33,323 bases of DNA from JAPLDB01 sp038230515 (GTDB taxonomy: Bacteria > Bacteroidota > Bacteroidia > AKYH767-A > 2013-40CM-41-45): positions 1 through 33,323 of the forward strand of contig JBBRND010000040.1 of assembly GCA_038230515.1 (NCBI GenBank), in the 5' to 3' direction. The notes below the pieces were generated by a model that did no database searches, had not been told where the DNA came from, and worked only from the letters and a program-made list of their open reading frames with translations. Both the position numbers and the translations under genes were made by a program. Below are positions 17,838-24,845 of the stretch, piece by piece (within the stretch, counting starts at the first letter, position 1; every line of letters starts with the position of its first letter).

Positions 17838-18177
17838 AGAACTTAACGACAACTTGAACTCCATAAACGGAGAAGTTACAAAACTAAAAACGGCTGTTGA
17901 ACATATTGATACAGCGAAGACAGCAGCACAAGCAGCAGTGAACGCAGCTAATACAACTAACACAGAATTCAAAGAACATTTACAAAAAGTAACGAAGGCA
18001 GTTGATTCAATTTTGAAACCGCATCAAGAATTAATTGCTGCGACAGAAAATTTAACTAAGACAATTGAAGCGATTGACTTTCCTAATAAACTAAAGTTGC
18101 TAACTATAATTGCAATTGCTACAGGTGCAGTTGCGTTAATCGGGACAGTTCTAATTTTGATACTATGCCACAATTAA
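17830..18177 (+). CDS. Small coiled-coil protein with C-terminal membrane anchor, helicase partner
   Basis: The 115-residue protein is translated from an ATG overlapping the last 8 bases of the helicase gene, suggesting translational coupling. Residues 1-82 are helical and heptad-rich (LNDNLNSINGEVTKLKTAVE, then an Ala/Thr-rich stretch and LQKVTKAVDSIL). Residues of about 89-112 form one hydrophobic helix (LLTIIAIATGAVALIGTVLI), followed by a four-residue tail. There is no signal peptide, so it is probably a tail-anchored inner-membrane protein with a cytoplasmic coiled coil. No family is recognised. Pairing a nucleic-acid enzyme with a tiny membrane protein recalls sensor-effector defence modules, but nothing in the sequence proves that role. 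Confidence 0.78.
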   Translation: MFKELNDNLNSINGEVTKLKTAVEHIDTAKTAAQAAVNAANTTNTEFKEHLQKVTKAVDSILKPHQELIAATENLTKTIEAIDFPNKLKLLTIIAIATGAVALIGTVLILILCHN

Positions 18178-18178
18178 C

Positions 18179-18255
18179 GCCAACGCATTTGCACTCACAT
18201 TTGCTTTTGCACAACGCACAGGCAGAAAAAGCAAAAGAGAGTGCAAGCCAACGCA
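18179..18255 (+). repeat. Downstream boundary element of the helicase cassette with long hairpin
   Basis: Direct GCCAACGCA copies (18179-18187 and 18247-18255) flank a dyad at 18189-18246. TTGCACTC pairs with GAGTGCAA (8 bp), a 3x3 internal bulge follows, and TTTGCTTTT pairs with AAAAGCAAA (9 bp) around an 18-base loop. Its first 30 bases repeat the upstream boundary element. It begins immediately after the stop of the small membrane protein. It may be a recombination site, a terminator or both. Confidence 0.7.
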
Positions 18256-18270
18256 CCCGACAGTGAACCC

Positions 18271-18319
18271 AACCCCCGAAGGAGTTCCGTTCGCATACGG
18301 GTTGAACTCCTCCGGGGTT
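18271..18319. repeat. GC-rich imperfect palindrome (REP-like or terminator)
   Basis: AACCCCCGAAGGAGTTC (18271-18287) pairs with GAACTCCTCCGGGGTT (18304-18319) with one bulge around a 16-base centre. It is far more GC-rich than the surrounding DNA. No T-run follows directly on the plus strand, so a REP-type element is as likely as a terminator. Confidence 0.6.
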
Positions 18320-18499
18320 ATACTTCATAACTCTTTGCCAAGTCAAAATTTGGGAACAATAGAAAGTTTATCCAAAAGAGGAACAGAAGTTATGGCTTAA
18401 CTAAACGATAATGAAAATAAAACTTCGAAGGCAAAAGCGTACGCAGACAATTTAACTAACGAGTCGAAAATAGTTCTTACTAAAAACAACTAAACAAAA

Positions 18500-19123
18500 A
18501 TGAAAACACTGAAAGTAAAAGGCACAGGGCAAATGAAAGCCACACCCGATTTAGTAACCATCAGTTTTAAAATTCATGAGCAAGACAAAACTTACGAGAA
18601 ATGCTCTCACAAAATGAATGAGAGAATTAATTTTCTTTATCAAGATATAATCAAAGCTGGTTTCCAGAAAGGTGATTTAAAGACAACTGATTTCAGAATT
18701 GAAACACTTTATGAAAGTAGAAACTTTAATGGGTATTCCACATCGAGCAACTTCAAACTCAAATTTGATTTCACAAAAGAAAAGTTGAATAACTTTCTGC
18801 AAATAGTATTAAAGAGCAATTCAAATCCCGAATTCAGAATAGCTTTTGGAATAAAAGACAAAGAGATATTCATGAATAAACTTTTAGAAAGTGCAGTGGC
18901 GGACAGTAAGAAAAAAGCTGAACTCATCGCTAAAAGTTCAGGAGTGAGTTTAGGAGATATTGTTGAAATTGATTACAGTTGGCAAAAGATTAAGATAGAA
19001 TCCAATTCGAATTACTCGTATGGTTTTTTTTCATCTCCTAATCTAACAGTTGAAGAGTACGACTTGGGGCCAGAGGATGTGAAAGCTGAAGATGGAATTA
19101 CAATATTGTGGGAGATAAAATAA
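18500..19123 (+). CDS. SIMPL domain-containing protein (DUF541)
   Basis: The 207-residue protein matches the SIMPL/DUF541 family along its whole length. The N-terminal strand is KVKGTGQMKATPDLVTISF. A long helix follows (about 30-53), then a GDLKTTDFRIE-type strand, the AVADSKKKAELIAKSSGVSLGDIVEI segment in the second half, and a C-terminal ILWEIK strand. Most family members have a signal peptide or lipobox; this one has none, so it seems cytoplasmic. The role is not well defined (named for signalling by an IRAK-associated protein; bacterial members are linked to envelope or oxidative stress). Base composition is AT-rich like the helicase operon, and it lies between that cassette and a gene relic, so it may have arrived with other accessory DNA. 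Confidence 0.85.
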   Translation: MKTLKVKGTGQMKATPDLVTISFKIHEQDKTYEKCSHKMNERINFLYQDIIKAGFQKGDLKTTDFRIETLYESRNFNGYSTSSNFKLKFDFTKEKLNNFLQIVLKSNSNPEFRIAFGIKDKEIFMNKLLESAVADSKKKAELIAKSSGVSLGDIVEIDYSWQKIKIESNSNYSYGFFSSPNLTVEEYDLGPEDVKAEDGITILWEIK

Positions 19124-19132
19124 CTTGCTTTA

Positions 19133-19171
19133 ATGAAAAAATACTTCCCCGATCAATACAAAGTGAAATAA
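19133..19171 (+). pseudogene. Relic of a caspase-TPR gene 3' end
   Basis: The 39 bases encode MKKYFPDQYKVK and a stop, matching the last residues of the caspase-TPR protein at 2191-4314 (MKKYFPDQYKEK). The first 31 bases are identical between the loci (2199-2229, opposite strand). The preceding codons (GCT TTA) also fit the paralogue (Ala-Leu). The rest of that gene is absent; the SIMPL gene ends 9 bases upstream. Confidence 0.7.
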
Positions 19172-19261
19172 GCTAATCTCTCTGACTCTTTTAAAACCTG
19201 ACTGGAGAAAAACCCATACCTTTCTCTTGGGTAGGTTTGAACCGACAAATTAGCATTATTC

Positions 19262-19310
19262 GTTGCTGGCAGGTCTTCGAACGATGCACGTGCGCTGTGA
19301 GACCTGCAAC
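19262..19310. repeat. Stem-loop with nested palindrome
   Basis: GCAGGTCT (19269-19276) pairs perfectly with AGACCTGC (19300-19307), and the loop holds the palindrome GCACGTGC (19286-19293). It lies in the gap between the caspase relic and the DoxX-like gene. The role is unknown; it could be a protein-binding or recombination site. Confidence 0.5.
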
Positions 19311-19386
19311 TAATGTAATCATTAGGTGATCGCTACATTTGCAAACGCAATACCTTACGGACTAAATAAAAAACACTTAGTAAGAA

Positions 19387-19743
19387 ATGAAATATAGTGC
19401 ACTCTATTTAATGTGTCTTCTGTATGTAATGGCAGGAATAAACCATTTTGTTAATCCGAATTGGTATTTAAAAATAATTCCTTCATGGGTTCCGTATCCC
19501 GTGGGCGCTAATTACATCAGCGGTGCTGGTGAGATTGTATTTGCCTTGCTGCTTATTCCTGAAGCTACGCGCACTATAGGAGTGTATCTGCTAATCGCAT
19601 TACTTGTGATAATTTTCCCTGCAAATATCCAGATGAGTTTTAACTTTTATCAAACTCATAACCCGTATTTCTGGTTGACAATTTTGCGATTGCCGTTTCA
19701 GTTCGCCCTCATTTGGTGGGCATGGCAGTATGTGAAGAAGTAA
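19387..19743 (+). CDS. DoxX-like small integral membrane protein
   Basis: The 118-residue protein has about four hydrophobic helices (about 3-20, 44-60, 64-82 and 95-115). It has the DoxX-family features LYVMAGINHFVNPNWYLKII at the N-terminus and GAGEIVFALLLIP in the second helix. The family is broad (quinol-oxidase-subunit-like and other small membrane proteins) and the specific role is unknown. The frame is intact and full-length for small DoxX members, in contrast to the broken gene that follows 29 bases later. Confidence 0.82.
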   Translation: MKYSALYLMCLLYVMAGINHFVNPNWYLKIIPSWVPYPVGANYISGAGEIVFALLLIPEATRTIGVYLLIALLVIIFPANIQMSFNFYQTHNPYFWLTILRLPFQFALIWWAWQYVKK

Positions 19744-19772
19744 TCAGGAAAAATTACTTTTACGCACACGCT

Positions 19773-20278
19773 ATGAGAATATTTTCCGTGCTGCTTTTCT
19801 TGCTTTATGCACTTGCTGCTTATTCGCAGGATAAGCAGGAGCACAAATTCCTTCTCACGCTCGACAGCTTAAACCGTTACCCCAATTACATTACTAAAAA
19901 CTGGAAGTTTGCCGGTTACCCTTGGCAAACAGAACAAATGCGCAAGACATTGTTCAGGCAGCAATTGAGATTCGCAATTTTATGCTGAAGGAAAAACAAA
20001 AACGCGAAGCAGGAGGGAACCCATTCTTTGAAATAAGAATCGGCTGCAATACCGGACCTGTTGTTGCAGGAATTGTTGGCATCAAAAAGTTTGCTTACGA
20101 TATTTGGGGAGATACAGTAAACATTGCATCACGCATGGAATCATGTGGTGAACCCGGTAAAATAAACATCAGCGGAAGCACGTATGAATTAGTGAAAGAT
20201 AAATTTAACTGCATTCATCGCGGAAAAATTGAGGCAAAGAATAAGGGGATGATTGATATGTATTTTGTTGAGAGTTGA
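19773..20278 (+). pseudogene. Adenylate/guanylate cyclase pseudogene with internal deletion
   Basis: The first ~50 codons (from the ATG at 19773) give an exported N-terminus with signal peptide MRIFSVLLFLLYALAAYSQ. Near 19918-19924 the sense switches to another frame encoding the C-terminal half of a class III cyclase catalytic domain: PLANRTNAQDIVQAAIEIRN, then EIRIGCNTGPVVAGIVG, YDIWGDTVNIASRMES, and a terminal stop at 20276-20278. The cyclase part retains the N-x-x-SR transition-state motif but lacks the N-terminal metal-binding Asp region and the membrane/sensor part. The original gene seems to have lost its middle, with a frameshift at the junction. A functional product is very unlikely. 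Confidence 0.8.
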
Positions 20279-20294
20279 TAGCGCGATTAGCACA

Positions 20295-20414
20295 TCCGAT
20301 AACATGCAAATAAATGCAGATTTTAAAATGAAAGGTTTTGTTGGGTTATCCACCGTAGCTTTGGCGCAGGTGGAAGCGCAGGGAGACTTCAAATAGAACT
20401 GATGGGTTATCGGA
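20295..20414. repeat. 120-bp element bounded by 9-bp inverted repeats, with inner hairpin
   Basis: TCCGATAAC (20295-20303) is the exact inverse of GTTATCGGA (20406-20414). Inside, TCCACC and GGTGGA flank a 14-base loop, a REP-like form. The element could be a miniature mobile element or chance; only one copy is seen. Confidence 0.4.
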
Positions 20415-20503
20415 GGCTCGTTGGTGGCAGTGCGGTTTTCAACTTTCCGAACTCAGTTTAACTTTATTGAACATAACAGAAACTAATTGACAGATTAAAA
20501 TTA

Positions 20504-20511
20504 TACTTTTG
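20504..20511 (+). promoter_or_regulatory. -7 box TACTTTTG
   Basis: TACTTTTG matches TAnnTTTG, 26 bases before the start of the secreted protein at 20537. A TTG lies upstream (20487-20489), but the spacing is shorter than usual. Confidence 0.45.
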
Positions 20512-20536
20512 CATTTTAAATATAAACTTCATTTGC

Positions 20537-21517
20537 ATGAAAAAAATCTACTTAACAATTGTTTCGCTGAGTTTACTAATAACTCAAGTTGCGCTTAGCC
20601 AGCCCACCTTAACCGCTGCCAACAGCACCTACGTTGCTGGTGAATCTTTTCGTTACCATTCAGGTACCTCTTTTACTGCATCTCCGCCCCTTGTAACAAG
20701 TGGTGCCAATCTCACATGGGATATGTCAGCGGATGTAGAACCACCAACAGACACCAATAATTTTGTTACGCCCGCCTCCACGCCTTATGCTTCTTTTTAT
20801 CCTGCCGCAACGGTTGTAGTGGAGAATGGCGGAGATTACGGGTATCTTTTTACTTCTTCTTCCGAAATATCTCTCATGGGCAATTATTCAGCAAGCAGTT
20901 CACTAATCTATACTGATTATCTGAAGGAAATAAGTTATCCCTTTACCTATGGTGATACTTACACAGATAATTTTAGTGATGGTGGAATGGGTAACTACGG
21001 AACAGTTACAACAACTGCAGACGGATACGGTACCCTCATATTGCCTTACGGAACTTTTTCCAATCTGTTAAGAGTGTATTATCACATCCTTTATATTGAT
21101 ACCACTGCTGCAATTCCTGATACAAGTTTTGAAGATTTATATGTTTGGTACAAACCGGGTACACATGGTTATCTTGGAGAATATTATGCAGTATCCAACG
21201 GTGCTTTTACCGCTTATGGCATACGGTATCTTGACCAAAGCAGTGTGGGAATTGAAAATTTATCAGGCAACGAAAATGGATTTTCTGTTTATCCCAATCC
21301 TGCTCATGATCTTCTCTTTATCAATTTGAAAGAAAGAACAAGCATTACCTCTAAAGTTGAACTGGTAAATACTTTCGGTCAAATAATAAAAGTGGTACTT
21401 CTGTCTGGTAATGGAACAATCAACCGGCTTGATGTTTCAGATGTTCCCAAAGGAGTTTATTTATTAAACGTTTGGGCAGGGCAAAATAAAATGTGCAGGA
21501 AAGTTATAATAGGATAG
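20537..21517 (+). CDS. T9SS-secreted protein of unknown function
   Basis: The 326-residue protein has a signal peptide (about 1-21, ending VALSQ). A beta-rich central region (about 25-240) follows, with Tyr/Thr/Gly-rich strands and the segment SYPFTYGDTYTDNFSD, a layout seen in many uncharacterised Bacteroidota secreted proteins. A type A sorting domain ends it (about 252-326: FSVYPNPAHD, VELVNTFGQII, GVYLLNV). T9SS export to the surface is expected. No catalytic motif is visible. It stands alone between a cyclase pseudogene and a dispersed repeat. Confidence 0.85.
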   Translation: MKKIYLTIVSLSLLITQVALSQPTLTAANSTYVAGESFRYHSGTSFTASPPLVTSGANLTWDMSADVEPPTDTNNFVTPASTPYASFYPAATVVVENGGDYGYLFTSSSEISLMGNYSASSSLIYTDYLKEISYPFTYGDTYTDNFSDGGMGNYGTVTTTADGYGTLILPYGTFSNLLRVYYHILYIDTTAAIPDTSFEDLYVWYKPGTHGYLGEYYAVSNGAFTAYGIRYLDQSSVGIENLSGNENGFSVYPNPAHDLLFINLKERTSITSKVELVNTFGQIIKVVLLSGNGTINRLDVSDVPKGVYLLNVWAGQNKMCRKVIIG

Positions 21518-21552
21518 CTTCTAGAACTGCTGGATTATTTTTTGCTTTGTGT

Positions 21553-21634
21553 GATGTCAGTTCTTTTCCGTAAAAACGGGACAGGCGCGTGATGGTTTTT
21601 GAGGGTCGAGAGAACTGACATGAAACGTGAAGAC
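21553..21634 (+). repeat. Dispersed intergenic hairpin repeat, copy D
   Basis: Perfect arms TGTCAGTTCT (21555-21564) and AGAACTGACA (21611-21620) surround the CCGTAAAAACGG mini-hairpin and GGGACAGGCGCGTGATGG. ATGAAACGTGAAGAC follows. The core is almost identical to copy C. It lies between convergent genes, where it could also act as a bidirectional terminator. Confidence 0.8.
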
Positions 21635-21815
21635 AGCATAGCGGAAGAGAATTGAATTATCCGCCTGCCAGAATTAACGATTTATCTCCTCAACTAAACT
21701 TCTTCCGTGCCAGCTAAAGATAGAACCCAAATAGAATGATAGAGTCACACTCCTCTTAAGAGTACTGGTTTACTATCAAAAGGAATTAAAAAGAAAAACG
21801 TGCTGCAATGATTCT

Positions 21816-24587
21816 TTACTTAAAAATACCATCATACACTAGCGAGAGGTAATACACACCACCCGTTGTTCCGCCACCATAAATTTCTGTATGCCGGTTA
21901 TTCAAAGCATTGGTTGCACCAAGTTTTAGTGTAGTAGCAAGTTTGGACATTTTATAGCTTGCCTGCACATCAATCGTGTTACATGCAGCTAACATACCAT
22001 CACCAAATAATGATTCCCATTTGTAAGAATCCATCCAGCGCCAGTTGACACCAAAGCCGATATTTTCGAAGAGATTTTTATTGCTGATGCCCAGGTTGGT
22101 TTTATAAGTTGGTGTGTTGAACAGCGTACGTCCACCCGGGGCTTTATCCAATCTTGAGTATGTTACGTTTCCAGCCATCACAAAATTTTTCGGAAGATTA
22201 TAAGTGAGCCCCACTGCAACACCGTAAGTATTTACGTTGCCTGAAAGATTGGTGGTAAGTTGATAATAATTTGCTGCACCACTTGCAATAGCATAAGCCG
22301 CTGCCGTTATCGAATCTGCATTTTCTGCACCACCTGACTGAGGTCTTGCCACATTGTAATAGCCAATGAAATCATGATTGATGGTGTAGTATAAACTTAC
22401 ATCGTAAAATAAATTGTTGTCGTTCAGCAAACCCTTGTAACCCACTTCAAACGACTGCACATGTTCCGGCTTTACATATTTGTAGTCGAGCGGAACCAAT
22501 TTGTTTTTGTATTTCTCAATTGCAGCAGCAGCAGAATCGTTGCCGTATTGGTTGACATAATTAGTTACAGAATTTCCGAAATCGGTAACCGATTCAAGTG
22601 TAAAAACTTTTCCAACTACATCGTAATGATCTGCAATGGAAGGAAGACCACCAATTAAGCGCATGAAGCCAAGATCAAGATCAATGTATTGATCCTGCGA
22701 AGTCGGCATCCGGAATCCGGTTTGGTAGGATACACGGAAGAAATTTTCCTTATTCGTATTGTACACCAACGAAAATCGCGGACTGATTTGCCCTTCGTAG
22801 TTCTGAGACTTATCATATCGCATGGATGCAGTAAGCTTTAATTTATCAGACAATAATTTTTTTCCGATTTGCGCATAAGCACCATACTCATAAAAGTGGA
22901 GTGGGCTGCCTGCTGTATCAGCATACAAAGTTCCCTTTGAATCGAGATTGAAATAACGAACACTTCCGCCAACCTGAAGTTCCACAAACTTTACGGCCTT
23001 GCTGAAATCGTACTGCGATTCAGCATGGTATAAGCGAGTGTGATCATCAAACGATGCCCCACCTTTGCCAAAGCCAACTGTTGAAGCAACAGAATCTTTT
23101 AGTTGATTAAAACGATCAGTTCCCGGAAGAGGTCTTCCTGTATCAGCGTATCCACGGGCTGCATTGTAATCGTTTGCATTTACTCCGGGTATGTAACCCA
23201 GAAATGCATACGAATAATCTGTAAACCACGCATCGTTACTCTTCCACGCATTGTTCATGTTGATTGCAAGAAAACGTGAGTCATAAGTTTTGCCTGATGA
23301 TTCTCCATTCGTGTAAGCACGAAAGAAAAAGTTAGGTGCAGTGATCTGAAATTTTTGCTGAGTTAATCCAAGGTCGTTTAGCGAATAACGATTTGCAGAA
23401 TGTAAAATAGAATTGGTGAGCGAGTACTTATAAACGTATGAAGCTTCTATCTTATCAGTGAACCTGTAATGCAATGCTCCATCGGCTTTGATGTAATGCG
23501 AATTGTAATTCATCAAATCTTTTTCGTCATAACCGGTACGAGCCACTACGATGGGCGCACCGTTCGTTCCAATCGGCAGCGGAGTTGCGATTTCATCTCC
23601 ATACACGTTCAAGCCATCATAGGACGGGTCGATCGTTGAACCTTCCATACCGGAAGGTTTGTAAAGAGAGACATCCGTTTTATCATTTGCCGCCCAATCC
23701 TGCCCTCTGAAATATTCAGCGTTTACTTTAAATGCTAAATGTTTATTGAACGCTTTTGCAATGCGGATCTGAAAATCATTTAAGAGTGCCGGTGAATGAT
23801 CTTTGCCATCAACATGATTTACTCCGTTTTTAACCTGCACACTAATTCCTTGATTTGTGAAAGGGCTTTTGCTGGTAATGTTCATGAGACCATTAAATGC
23901 ATTCGCGCCATAAAGAGCAGATGCAGTTCCGGGTATTACTTCAATATTTTCTACATCAAGATCGCTGATGGAGTAGCCGACAGAATAATTGAGACCGGGC
24001 GATTGGTTATCCATTCCGTCAATCAACTGAACAAAGCCGGGTTTTTCGGTATTTCCGAATCCACGAATGTTTATTGTTTTAAAAGCAATGCCTGAAGACA
24101 CAATATCAACGCTTTTAAGATTTCCTACACTTTCATAAAAATTTTGAGCAGTGCTGGTTTTAATATCTCCGGCATTTATTTTTTCGATGGTAACAGGAGA
24201 AGACATGATGCGCTCCGGAACACGTGAAGCTGAAACTACAATTTCTTTCATCATCTTCTGGCTAACACGAAGTCCGATGGTAATTTCTTTTCCATCGTTT
24301 GCTATGTCAACAATTTTCTTTTCATAGCCGACATAAGTCACTTCCAGTAATGAGCGGTTATCATTTGCAACCACATCAAGAGAAAATTTTCCGTTGATGT
24401 CAGTAACCGTTCCGCCTGAGCGATCCTGGAAAACAATGGAAACACCGATAAGCGTCTCTTTCGTTTCTTCATCTATTACAGTTCCATGAACCGTAAACTT
24501 AGGTGCATCGCCAGCATGAAGCTGAAGGGTAAACAACAGTCCAAAGGCAACCTGAAGAAAGCATCTGAATAAATTAATTCTTTTCAT
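21816..24587 (-). CDS. TonB-dependent outer-membrane receptor
   Basis: The 923-residue protein has a signal peptide (about 1-25, ending LQLHAGDA). A carboxypeptidase-regulatory-like domain follows (about 32-112: VHGTVIDEETKETLIGVSI, then TDINGKFSLDV). The plug domain (about 118-240) has EIVVSASRVPERI, NIRGFGNTEKPGFVQLIDG and VEVIPG-like (IEVIPGTASALYGANAFNG) motifs. A 22-strand-type barrel (about 250-923) closes with an aromatic/hydrophobic C-terminal strand (YYLSLVYDGIFK). It imports a TonB-energised substrate across the outer membrane. It lacks the SusC signature and no SusD partner is adjacent, so it looks like a stand-alone siderophore- or metal-type receptor; the substrate is unknown. 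Confidence 0.92.
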   Translation of the reverse strand: MKRINLFRCFLQVAFGLLFTLQLHAGDAPKFTVHGTVIDEETKETLIGVSIVFQDRSGGTVTDINGKFSLDVVANDNRSLLEVTYVGYEKKIVDIANDGKEITIGLRVSQKMMKEIVVSASRVPERIMSSPVTIEKINAGDIKTSTAQNFYESVGNLKSVDIVSSGIAFKTINIRGFGNTEKPGFVQLIDGMDNQSPGLNYSVGYSISDLDVENIEVIPGTASALYGANAFNGLMNITSKSPFTNQGISVQVKNGVNHVDGKDHSPALLNDFQIRIAKAFNKHLAFKVNAEYFRGQDWAANDKTDVSLYKPSGMEGSTIDPSYDGLNVYGDEIATPLPIGTNGAPIVVARTGYDEKDLMNYNSHYIKADGALHYRFTDKIEASYVYKYSLTNSILHSANRYSLNDLGLTQQKFQITAPNFFFRAYTNGESSGKTYDSRFLAINMNNAWKSNDAWFTDYSYAFLGYIPGVNANDYNAARGYADTGRPLPGTDRFNQLKDSVASTVGFGKGGASFDDHTRLYHAESQYDFSKAVKFVELQVGGSVRYFNLDSKGTLYADTAGSPLHFYEYGAYAQIGKKLLSDKLKLTASMRYDKSQNYEGQISPRFSLVYNTNKENFFRVSYQTGFRMPTSQDQYIDLDLGFMRLIGGLPSIADHYDVVGKVFTLESVTDFGNSVTNYVNQYGNDSAAAAIEKYKNKLVPLDYKYVKPEHVQSFEVGYKGLLNDNNLFYDVSLYYTINHDFIGYYNVARPQSGGAENADSITAAAYAIASGAANYYQLTTNLSGNVNTYGVAVGLTYNLPKNFVMAGNVTYSRLDKAPGGRTLFNTPTYKTNLGISNKNLFENIGFGVNWRWMDSYKWESLFGDGMLAACNTIDVQASYKMSKLATTLKLGATNALNNRHTEIYGGGTTGGVYYLSLVYDGIFK

Positions 24588-24812
24588 TTTTTATTGAACC
24601 AAGCATAAGAGGCATTAATTCAATTTTAATATAACGCACAATTTGGATTGCAGTTGTACATTTATTTATGAAGGATTTCCTGAAAAGCGGTTACTGCAAG
24701 CGCAATATCCAGATATTCACTGCGTAACAGTTTTTACGGTGTAAGATTGTTGTAAGGTTTTGAATGTTATTTCTAAAAGAAAATCAGGGAAGAGCAATGA
24801 ATATTATTTATG

Positions 24813-24820
24813 TAAATTTG
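24813..24820 (+). promoter_or_regulatory. -7 box TAAATTTG
   Basis: TAAATTTG matches TAnnTTTG and lies 25 bases before the start of the acidic protein gene. No clear -33 TTTG is seen at the usual distance. Confidence 0.4.
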
Positions 24821-24845
24821 TAAGGCAATTAAAATCAGAATAGTC

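Noticed and set aside
13718..18255. True integron attC sites
   Set aside because: The expected paired core boxes (RYYYAAC and GTTRRRY) are not convincingly present and no integrase is in the window, so I describe only structured boundary repeats.
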